Shown here: positions 54,570 to 64,000 of the stretch, piece by piece
Layout of the letters: each line of letters opens with the position of its first letter
How positions within the stretch are numbered: position 1 is the stretch's first letter
Source: Plasmodium brasilianum
Lineage: Eukaryota; Apicomplexa; Aconoidasida; Haemosporida; Plasmodiidae
Length of the DNA stretch: 64,000 nucleotides
Direction of reading: 5' to 3'
Assembly: GCF_023973825.1 (NCBI RefSeq)
Contig: NC_090116.1
Location: 1 to 64,000, forward strand
Made by a program: the position numbers and the translations under genes
The notes under the pieces: generated by a model
Told to the model about the DNA's origin: nothing
The model's database searches: none
Seen by the model: the letters and a program-made list of their open reading frames with translations, nothing else

Positions 54570-55830
54570 TTAATCGAGGTAATTTTTTTTATGTAAATTT
54601 TGCTACAGAAAATGTGCCTCGAATTTATTGTGTTATTTCTGCCTACCGCTTCATTTTGAATATTTTATTCCAGATATGTCTTTGACATACTTTTCTTTAT
54701 TTCCCACATAATATTTCAATTCATATTTCTTTATTATTTTTAAAAAATTAATATCAGTCTAAATTAATTCTTCATCATTAACATCGATTATCAAATGGAT
54801 CTTGGTGCTCAAATGTTTTCATTATGTTTATAACATGAATTTCCTTATTTTCATTATATTTAAAATTATTACTCTTCTATTCCTTTCATAGTATCTCAAG
54901 CTTTTTAATATTTAGAGAGATATTCTCTTTTTCTGTATTTTATGATTGATAATTCTAAAACTTTTAAATTGTACCTAATATATTTTTCTTTCATAAATTC
55001 ATGTAATACTATCATATATGTCATTACTGATACATTTTCTACAAAAATTTTTTTCTTACACTTATGTTATTCATCAAATTATTCTTTATATTCTAAAGAT
55101 CCTATAAATTTTATTAATGTGCCATTTTCATATTCATTACTATATGTATATAATTTACTCTTATAGGACTTAATCAACACTAAAACATTTTTCTTTAAAA
55201 TGTTGTTGTACCTCTATTATTTTCTCTAACCATTATTTCCTTATAAATACGTTCATTTCTTATATAGAATTTATAAATGTGGATTTACGATTTTGAACTT
55301 TCTTTCAACCTTACCTAAATATTTATATGGTATTATTTCATCTGCCCATTTGAATTTTAAGTTACTAAAATATGTTTCCCATCTCCTCCTACATAACATA
55401 TTCTTATAATTTTTTATATATTTATTTCATAGTTTGTTTTGTATTTTTACCGAATTAATATCTCATAAAACATTTATATGTCCAATATTCATTCATTTAA
55501 TATTGCATATTCTCTTGTTCTTTTTATTTTCATAAATTCTACTATTTATGTTTCTAAGAAACAACCTTCATTTAACTCCCCCTCATCATTTATTATTAAT
55601 CCAGTAGTATCATTTGAATATATAGTCTTCTTCATATTTTCTTCTTTCTTCTCGTAAATACATTCATTCGTTCATGTATATGTGTCCTCTCTATTTTATA
55701 TATTTCCACTTCTACCTCAAAATCATAATATATATCTTGATTAATTTCACATTTTTCAAAATAATAGTCTACGTGTATTATTTATAGTTTATGAAGGGTC
55801 TTTTTTTTATTCTTTCTCACTTTATCACCT
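54570..55830 (-). pseudogene. Degenerate STP1/SURFIN-type cytoplasmic exon
   Basis: On the minus strand a purine-rich stretch reads, across frames and many stops, as fragments collinear with exon 4 of the STP1 gene in this window. From 55730 down: YYDFEVEVEIYKIERTHIHE; LIINDEGELNEG near 55600 (STP1 LTNDELIIGN); RRWETYFSNLKFKWADEI near 55370 (STP1 HWFNNLKIDWKGEL). Next are WLEKIIEVQQHFKE near 55220 (STP1 WILEKCIIIKQYIE) and LIKFIGSLEYKE near 55100 (STP1 LINIGELSNKED). Last is VMTYMIVLHEFMKEKYI near 55010 (STP1 CILVLISVLEECKKEQDI). Five segments in the right order make a relic of this domain type likely. No N-terminal exon was found. It could equally derive from a SURFIN-like gene. Confidence 0.55.
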
Positions 55831-56065
55831 AAATATAATCCAAAAGTTATTCAATGTATTAATATTGACTTATTAGAAATATATATATTATAATTTTATA
55901 TTATAATTAAAATAAAATAAGATGTATAAAATATTAATATTTATAATGTACATCCTTTTTAAAAAATTTTATATTATATCAAGCAATATTATTAATAACT
56001 TGATAAAACTCACGAATTTTTAGATGAACCTATATGAACTGTAGTCTAAATAGATTGAATGTTTT

Positions 56066-56880
56066 ACATTACAAAGTACTTTTTTTCTATAATATTATCA
56101 TTTCCTCCATCATAAGGAGGAAGTTCAAATTTTCTTTTAGTGCTTTCTAAAAGAAGATCTAAAGGATCATCATTCTTTTTGCTTAACCTGGAGACATATT
56201 GAAATATTATTAATTTATTTTGTTAGATTTATTTTCATTAAGTACATAATTATTTATAGATAGAGGATTTGAATTAGTGCGCTTACTAATAATTATTTTT
56301 TACTGGCTTATGTTAATTTATTTCATTACAAATATGGTACGTACGGTTTATATCAACGAAAAGTCTTATCCTGAAACTTACCAAAAATCTAAGGTATCAT
56401 AATTTAAATTATCACCTTATTAGAAAGACAGGTATTATAACCATCTTCTTAATGGATAATTTCCTTAGAAATAGATGTACTAGGATTACATTTCTTTATC
56501 CTAAATAACTGATATGCGATATTCAGATATCTTAGAATAAGAAATACCATAATTATGGTCCTCAGAAGCACCTTCCATATGGTGCTTTATCTTGTAGAGT
56601 TTCTAGTAAAGTTACAGTGCAACTATTTACTCCATTTACATTAACAACAATTTCCCGTGATTTTTCTGGTAAACGAAACAAATTAGCTCACTCTAAACAA
56701 TCAGAATACGTAGTCAAATTAAGATCCGTAATACAACGATTATCATTAATACCATATTTAATACTTTTACCAAAAGTAACTGGAGCACCTACACGTTGAT
56801 CAAATGCATGTGAAGCTCATAATATCTAACACAGATGCAGTAATAACATTGCAAATACTGTCTATTTGAAAAAATCATAT
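56066..56880 (-). pseudogene. Unidentified frameshifted gene relic, not of the fam/pir/STP1 type
   Basis: I do not recognise the gene. The stretch has more G and C than its surroundings. On the minus strand it yields long protein-like segments in successive frames: AFDQRVGAPVTFGKSIKYGI and NDNRCITDLNLTTYSDC (about 56800-56700), then ANLFRLPEKSREIVVNVNGV and NSCTVTLLETLQDKAPYGR (to about 56580). EGASEDHNYGISYSKI (about 56560) and LFRIKKCNPSTSISKEIIH follow. After an AG acceptor-like site near 56196 comes KKNDDPLDLLLESTKRKFEL, ending FVM plus TAA at 56066. Segments switch frame or meet stops between blocks. The GASxxxxYGIxxxK pattern recalls the C-terminal motif of MutS proteins, but the neighbouring segments do not support that. 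A displaced conserved core gene is possible. The + strand frame at 56617-56799 is a shadow. Confidence 0.45.
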
Positions 56881-59025
56881 AATGAAATGATCCCCAAATA
56901 AATTTAATTCTACACTGGAGTATAGTTAATAATAAAATTAAAACATTTAAATGTTAAAAACACTTAGCAATGGAATACCTGAATAGTAGCACAAGGTATT
57001 TTGTTAATGAATATTTGTAAAATGAAAGAACAAAAAATTAACGAACTCATAATATTTTCAAAGAAAGTTCTTTAAGTAGTAAATAAAATAAAGTTTAAAT
57101 TTATTTATATATATCCTACTCCATTTGATATATATATAAAAATCCAAGAAAATACTAATAAACATATTTTCTTAGTAAAAAAACTTCAATTTAAATAAAA
57201 CATAACGGAAAAATAAAATTTTCATTTATCAGAAAAAAAAGGATGTTTTAATTGCATAATTTATAAGATTTTAATTCCATGCTATAATAGCATTTTGTAA
57301 ATGTTTCGTGAATAAAAAAGCTATTTTACCATAAATATGTTAATTAATAAAGAAAAATTATATAGTAAACATAATAGTTGGCTAAATTGTTTATCGAAAT
57401 ATTCATTTATTTATTTTGTTTTGCATTAATTACATTTTTTAAAAATTAATTATATTTAATTTATTGAAATTAAATAGAATCTATATTATTATTATTTCTT
57501 TATGATTTTGATTAATAATATATCTATATTTGTATGTTTGACGTTGTTAATATTTCATTTCTTTCATTAAATCTTTTTCTGAAGGATTTCATTAAAGTAA
57601 AACTTTATTATCATATACTTAACTTCAAACATATTGTAAAAACTGCAAAATACTAAAATGGTAAAGAAATATTATTAAAATATGCTTAAGATACTTTACA
57701 AAACGGTCTTTTCAACTGAATGAAAAATCCTTATTACTAAAATTGTCTTTTTAATAATATAATTTTTCTCATAGAAATACTTTTTACTCATTTAATGAAG
57801 AATTTTTTTTTTCTATTTTACTCTCTTTTATTTCATAATGATATTGTTCCAATGGATTTATTACAATTTGAAAATTTAGCCACATAAAATACATTTTTAA
57901 TAATTATAAATATTATTAAATATTAAGACATTATTGAAAAATACATGAACTATTTCTAATAAAAATTTTCTAGAAATATGTGACGTAAGTAATTCTTTTA
58001 AAAAGCAAAAAAAAAGTAGGTTATCGATATATGTTTACATTTTTAATATTGGTACTATTTTTCTATCTAAAATAAAAAAGGTGATAACTATTATATAATG
58101 TTTACTATATTATATTATGTTATAACAAAATATTTAATTATTTTATTTCTTACATATATTAAAATAAATAGCTTATAATATAACATATGACAGCTCATTA
58201 TTTTTTATTTTCCTATACCAATTATTTTCTATTTCTTAGGAAGTAGTAATATAAAATTAATTATTTATTAAAAAAAAAAAAAAAAATTCGAAATATACAC
58301 AATTAATATTGTATTAAAATTAATACATTAATATAGTTACGGTAATACATAAAAAATAAGAAATACATATTCTCTGTTTATTTATAAGTTTTAAATATAT
58401 TTATATATAAATAATTTATACAAGGTCGAATTACTATTAAAATTAAGAAAAATAATAGTATAATAACTAGTTTTGACTTATATCTTAATTTTAATTATTT
58501 ATAACTACAACTTAAGAAACAATTATAAGGAGCTGATAATTAAAGAGGATATTATCTCTATATATACCTATAATTTCACAGTTATACGATAAAAAAAAAA
58601 ACTAAAAGAATTTAAGAATATGTTTTCAATTAATTAGATTTTTTACATATTTCTCCTAATATATATCTTATAAATTGAATATTTAGTCTGTTCTTATATA
58701 AAACAATATATATATATATATGTTATTACAAAATAATATGTTTATATCTTTACATTATTACGCATCAAGCATCATTTATTGTTAATTTGTAACTAATAAT
58801 TCAATTTATTTTAGTTCCTCGAATAAATAATCACTTTATGCCGAATCAAGGTACATTATAGAAAAATGCAATTGATAATTCCAGTATAAACTACTTTGGT
58901 TCTATAATAATATATTAATCGTTCTATTATTTATTTTTCTTAAAGTACTAACAAATATTATTCATATAAATACATTTATGATTACAATTAAACATTCTAA
59001 ATTCTTTTAATTAAGCTTTAATATT
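56881..59025. other. AT-rich intergenic stretch, no gene seen
   Basis: Nothing supported on either strand. Confidence 0.5.
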
Positions 59026-59282
59026 TTGAAATTCGAAATTGAAAACACAGAAACTTTCAAATTTTCAAAAAAACGAAGAATATATACATTTATGGTTGAA
59101 TATATAAAGGACTGCTTGTACATATATGAATTTATAATATTTCAGAAATTATGCGCATTATTATTAAGGCTTTCACAAAAAACATTATATATATTACTTC
59201 ATATTAGAGAATTTTTTACAGAAATATAAACTTACCTTATTAATTGTTATACTTAAAAATCAACTTATTATACATATATATT
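59026..59282 (-). other. Conserved fam-l/fam-m 3' flank
   Basis: Bases 59037-59066 (gaaaacacagaaactttcaa then attttc) and 59200-59228 (ttagagaattttttacagaa) correspond to the downstream flanks of the other fam genes. The + strand frame 59026-59229 is a by-product. Confidence 0.4.
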
Positions 59283-60122
59283 TCATAATATATTATAAAT
59301 ATCTTTTATAAATATTACACCTAATATAATTAAAACCACTGAAAATAACATTACATAAATGTATCTTTCTTCTGAACCTGCTTCTTCTTTCATATATCCT
59401 ATAACCTTATTAGCTACTACATATAGATTTGCAGTTAATGTGTTATCCGACAACTGAAATAGATGTAATAGGGTTAATCTCATTTCCATTATGATAAAAA
59501 GAAAAAATATAGAAACATCAAATATGTAACCACTAAGCTGTATATTATATATATATATGTTACGAAATCTGTTTTTATCAACAAAAATTATCATAATATT
59601 TTTAGGAGCAATTATTTTTTAAAATGGAAATATTTTCACCAAAATTTCCATTTTTATAATCTATAAATTCTCTATAGTATTCCATTATGTTTAATGAATT
59701 GTTATATTTTTGGTTTTTCCCTATGGTTCCCTTTTTTTATTAGATACATCTTTTTTTTAATATGCTTAGTTATTTGGTTCATCTTCTTTTAACCCTGAAA
59801 TATTTCAATCTCTTTTTTTTTTATATTTCCCTAAAAATTTACTATGTCTTGTGTTAATTATTGTATCAAATTTGCTCTCACAAGGATAATTGCTAAAGAT
59901 TCTTTAAGAAAAAAAACAATAATAAATATATTTTATTTAATATAATAAATAATATAACGATAAATAAGTGTATCAACAAAAATAAGATATAAAAAATTTG
60001 AAAAATGCAAATATCTACAAATGCTATTATTATACATTATTATTATAAAATTGGAATATCCGTAATAAGAGTATAAATGTATCAATTTTAATAAATAAGA
60101 AAGTTTCAATTTTTAGTTACTT
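59283..60122 (-). pseudogene. fam-m pseudogene
   Basis: The exon 1 remnant (60122-60036) has lost its start: AAG replaces ATG, TAA replaces GAA and CTA replaces CAA. The hydrophobic core FLFIKIDTFILLL is still readable and the GTATAA donor remains. The intron is about 60035-59902. The exon 2 remnant keeps KFLGKYKKKRD at the position of RLLAKYKQ and YYREFIDYKNGNFGEN, the fam-m signature block. It then has YYDNF, a first hydrophobic segment (DVSIFFLFIIM) and the C-terminal half YIYVMLFSVVLIILGVIFIKD. It ends YNIL plus stop where the intact gene continues with the KYKKIKLMTE tail. There are several stops and at least one frameshift near 59700. The 103-residue open frame at its 3' end is only the surviving C-terminal part. 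It pairs with the fam-l pseudogene 2.8 kb to the right. Confidence 0.78.
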
Positions 60123-62640
60123 TATATATAATTTTTAATAATATAATATATTCAGTACTAATAAAGTTAAAAACCTTAAAATATATTTCTATTGATAACA
60201 GTTATATAAACTTTTAAACTGTTTATTATTAATTTGTAAACATATAATAATATTTATATATGATAAATTTGCTTTTACGATTTATGCAATAAATGATATC
60301 TTTAAAAATGTATAATATAATTTATATAATAAAGATCTAAAAAAAAAATAAAACTAACATTTATCAAAATAAAAAAGTATGAAACCATTCATAATTATAC
60401 AGAATATATATTTTCATATGTATATATATATATATAGTGAACCAAGTAAATAATTTTTTTTACTAATCCTTTTGAGAATAAACTATAAAAAATATGTATT
60501 ATTTCTTATTATATGAAATATTGATGTTATGTATATGATAGTGCCTGTGGAATATACATATAAAACATTTCTCTAAATATTAAAACAGCTTTTAAAAATT
60601 ATAAGGAATTTATCATATACGTAATTCTACTTTTATAATAATTATATTTAATGATAACTCTCTCTTATTCTGAATTAATCCTAATGATTAAATTATATAA
60701 TAATAAATGAAGATAACATTTTATGTTATGTAAATTTTAACACATGCTTAAATTACACCTTATGCCTATAAAATATTTTATAGCCTAAAAAATGCTAAAA
60801 ATATTTAGTTAATATAACACTATATGTTCTGTGAAGAAATATATTTATAAAAATTTTAGAACCGATATTTTGTTTATGTACAATAATTTTTGAAATTATA
60901 AACTTTAATTAAATTTAGTGTATATTACTATGTTTATATAAAAAATAACTATATTTATCTATTTAATTTTTTTATTTCTTTTTTTAATTTAATTTTATAT
61001 ATATAAATATTATTATTATAATAATACAAAGAATAAAAAATAAACACAAAATCATATAACGGAAGAATTATTCCATATATCTAAGCATATAAATATTGCT
61101 TACGCAGAAAAATATATGTTAACATATTATAGTAATTCTTAGTATTAACAAAAAAAAAAAATGTAAATAATATAAATATTTGATTCTTTTATTAAAATCG
61201 ATATTATTATCATTTTTAATTTCTTTCTTCAGAATTACCCATATTTGCTTATTCCATTCCAATAGGATCTAATAACACTTTTACAAGAATAAAATATACA
61301 ATCTCATATCACTGATTAGAAAATACTTTTTAAAGTGTATGTATTGATTGTTGTTACTAAAACATATATTAATGTTGTATTATAATTATAATTTTAATCC
61401 ATAAAAAAACTATTAATATAAAAGAAATTTAATGACTAAATATATTAGAAAAACCATTTAAAGTAAAACTATATACATTGTGCATATTTAAACACTGTAA
61501 AAAAAAATAATAATATTAAGTACATTTTTAAATATATCATATTAGAATATAAATAACAAATTAACAAATTTTAAGATTTTACAACTTATATATGAAGTTC
61601 TTTTTTTCATTTTTATTTTATTTAAATTATTAATATTATTAATTTGAAGAAAATAATAAGTGTTAATATAAACTATACATATTTTCATGCTTCCTTTAAA
61701 TAATATTAATCTTTTACTTAATATATTTATATAAAAGTGTAAAAAATATAAAATATGTATAAATATTTATCTTCGCATAAATATATTTTTTCAAAAAAGT
61801 ACAAATTTCTTTTTGATTATCCTTAATGAAATTTTAATTTTATACATATATAACACATTTATAGTAGACTGCTATTATTAAAAAAAAAAATTAAAAAGAA
61901 AGAAAAATAATTCCTCTAAATTAAATATTAATATTTCCTTAATTTTAGTGAATTAATTTAATCTTTCATTATCATAAAAAGTATAAAATATTATATATTT
62001 ATTTTTCAAATTTCAACTTAATATACATTTAAATAGTGTTATCAAAATTAAATTAATATCCTGATTATTAACAATAATAAAAAGAGTAGTTTTAACTGAA
62101 CCCATAACTGTAAAGATTTATATATATAAGGGTAATCTATTATAAATAATCTATATTTTAAAAGAACATAATTTTATTATTTATTCATAGTTCAACATGT
62201 AAATTATAAAAAATATTTTAAATATGTTAAAGGCAGTTTTACAATAACTAAACATTGTACAAAATATCCCATAATACATATATTATGAAATAAGATGTGC
62301 ATTTCTAAATAAAAAAATATATATGCCTTTATTTATATAGATGCAGCAAAATTCGTTAACTTTATTTAATTAAACACAAAACAAAATACTTTTATTATTT
62401 ATTTAATGCTAATTGCACACCCACTTAGATAAATATAAGGTCCATTTAAACTATAATAAGATAAAAAGTAGAAATAATCAAAATTTATATAAAATGTAAA
62501 TTAGCACATACCAATAAAATTTTATAATTTGTCTTCCTATATATTAATCATAATGCACAGAAAAAAATTATTTACAAAAATATATTGAAATATATCAAGA
62601 TACAAATAATTTCTAAATATTCAATTAAGCTGAAGCGATA
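60123..62640. other. AT-rich intergenic stretch, no gene seen
   Basis: Bases 60500-60560 look like a decayed copy of the fam upstream region (tatttcttattatatgaaat as at 3805-3830). The rest holds nothing I can support. Confidence 0.45.
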
Positions 62641-62875
62641 CATTTAACTACAAATAGAAATACATTAAAACGTTCAAATTTACAATAAAATAATAATACA
62701 TTTTTTTTTATTTGTGTATAAAAAAGACCATTTATATGTAAGTACATACATAAAAGATAAAAAATAGTGGGTATGTTTACGCTTATTTTCACAATAAATT
62801 TGGTAAATACTATTTCACATTTATGATTTTATTGTATATAGAAACATATTATTTATTATTAATTTTATCTCTTTG
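62641..62875 (-). other. Conserved fam-l/fam-m 3' flank
   Basis: Bases 62660-62688 (gaaatacattaaaacgttca then aatttac) lie about 190-215 bp beyond the end of the fam-l pseudogene, like the copies at 2200 and 43590. Confidence 0.45.
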
Positions 62876-63809
62876 CTAATTTGATTTCTCTTATTTTTTA
62901 ACTTTTTTATAATAACATAAAATAGCTAATAAAAGTGTAACACCTAATACTAAAAAAGTAACGCCATATACTAGAATGAAAAAAAAATTTAATGTAATAT
63001 AGTTCTTTCGCCCTACATTTTTTGCAGAAGAAACCAACCAACTAAAAGGAGGGGTCTTCAACAACCATTTACCTAAAATGATCTTCCAATTCTCTCAACA
63101 GATTTGTTTCAATAAAATGTACAGTATCTTTACAGTTCCATAACCCAAAAAACTATCTACTTCGAGTGCTACTGATAAAAACAAAAACAAAGGTAAAGGT
63201 AATCATGATGCCAATTTTTTAGGCATTATTTTTTTGTAAATCTTTTCACTAATTCTCCTGTTATTTTTAAGAAAATCTTCATAATTAAATTCTTTGAATA
63301 TTTTTTTTTCTAAATTAGTACATTTTTTCGTTTCAAATATACAGAAATTATTTTTCATAGTATATTTGCGGCCTTTGGCACTATATAATGTACTTCCATT
63401 TAATTGTTTCTTTTTAATTTCGTATTCATTTTCATTATTTGATGTATCTGTTTTATTATTCACTCCATATTATATCTCATCGTTTAAGCATACAATACCT
63501 GAATCCTTAACCTGATTATATTTTGTAAGTATACGATAATTTCTTATATATAACTTTTTACGATGACTGTAGCATTCAACCAAATATTTGTCATACTTAC
63601 ACTAAAAGAACATAAAAAAAATTGTATAATCAAATATATAATATCATACAAAAAAAAAAATTGTTAAAAATAAAAATCGAAAAATATAAATAATATAATG
63701 AATTTATGTAAAATTGTAATAACCAAATAAACCTCAAAATGACATATCCAACATAAAAGAATAAATATAACAATTTTAATAAATAACAATGTTTTAATTT
63801 TATGTTCCA
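62876..63809 (-). pseudogene. fam-l pseudogene with nonsense codons only
   Basis: Exon 1 (63809-63723) is open: MEHKIKTLLFIKIVIFILLC, then WICHF. The donor reads GTTATT rather than the GTAT[GA]A seen in relatives, so splicing may also be impaired. The intron is 63722-63602 (121 bp). Exon 2 (63601-62876) is 242 codons in one uninterrupted register with four internal stops. These follow NDEI, KKLAS, LKQIC and YYKKVKK. Readable landmarks are NYRILTKYNQ (PEXEL-like region), FCIFETKKCTNLEKKIFKEF, DFLKNNRRISEKIYKKI and two hydrophobic segments (LPLPLFLFLSVAL and YGVTFLVLGVTLLLAIL). The tail YYKKVKK is cut short. The 86-residue open frame at 63203-63463 is the middle of this gene and starts at a GTG, not a real start. 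Confidence 0.82.
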
Positions 63810-64000
63810 TATTATAGTAATTTAAAATGGTAATATACTTAGGAAGGATAAATTAACAATAATACAATATTTGATGAATGATAAAGCACAATATTATTGT
63901 CTATTTAATTTATTTTATTATTTCCTAAAATCGTAATAAATTGTATATAACTATAATTGTTATTACAACGTAAACATGAGAAAATAAACTTATAAATAAA
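63810..64000 (-). other. 5' flank of the fam-l pseudogene, truncated by the window edge
   Basis: The block attaacaataatacaatatt at 63852-63872 matches 19975-19995, upstream of the fam-m gene. The expected upstream motif would fall beyond the right edge. Confidence 0.45.

Noticed and set aside
54942..55166. 74-codon + strand open frame
   Set aside because: It is the antisense shadow of the STP1-type relic on the minus strand.
56617..56799. 60-codon + strand open frame
   Set aside because: It is the antisense shadow of the minus-strand relic, which reads much more like protein.
1..64000. tRNA, rRNA, CRISPR, transposon or insertion sequence
   Set aside because: No cloverleaf, rRNA core motif, regularly spaced repeat array or transposase-like reading frame was seen in the window.

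Overview
The window reads as a subtelomeric segment of a malaria parasite, most likely Plasmodium malariae or a very close relative such as P. brasilianum. The DNA is extremely AT-rich. Nearly every recognisable gene has a short first exon, one or more small introns and a lineage-specific surface or exported product. Genes of the fam-l and fam-m type, described from P. malariae, sit next to pir and STP1 genes. I see no housekeeping gene, tRNA, rRNA or bacterial-type element. The ORFs visible without splicing are only parts of the genes, so exon joins were worked out by hand from GT/AG sites, phase and family resemblance.

Layout from left to right. Positions 1-500 are the 5' flank of a fam gene lying just off the left edge. 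A fam-l gene at 2412-3432 is broken by one extra base in an A-run. From 4.8 to 6.1 kb there is a relic of an unnamed two-exon family. From 8.2 to 10.75 kb lies a stretch of different base composition. An intact fam-l (13724-14750) and an intact fam-m (19040-19931) follow. A second copy of the unnamed relic is at 22.3-23.45 kb, a decayed fam-l at 26462-27323 and a third, weaker relic copy at 29.7-30.8 kb. A complete-looking four-exon STP1 gene is on the + strand at 33593-36167. A + strand pir pseudogene is at 40095-41244, an intact fam-l at 43800-44754 and an intact three-exon pir at 46798-48572. The right part is a graveyard: fam-l-like pseudogene 52823-53807, a minus-strand STP1/SURFIN-type relic at about 54570-55830, an unidentified relic at 56066-56880, fam-m pseudogene 59283-60122 and fam-l pseudogene 62876-63809. 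The remaining long gaps are AT-rich with no gene I can support.

Shared biology. All fam-l/fam-m copies lie on the minus strand, which would place the telomere to the left if the published rule that these genes face the telomere holds. They share an exon design (about 29 hydrophobic codons, an intron of 121-134 bp, then one long exon), conserved 3' flanking sequence, and a conserved motif about 350-440 bp upstream of the start. The family therefore seems to spread as a cassette of flank plus gene. fam-l, fam-m, pir and STP1 products are expected to be exported to, or displayed on, the infected red cell. This is family knowledge, not something shown by this sequence.

The least expected observations are the shared upstream motif, the third relic family co-duplicated with the fam genes, two pseudogenes carrying several stops but no frameshift, and the unidentified relic at 56-56.9 kb.
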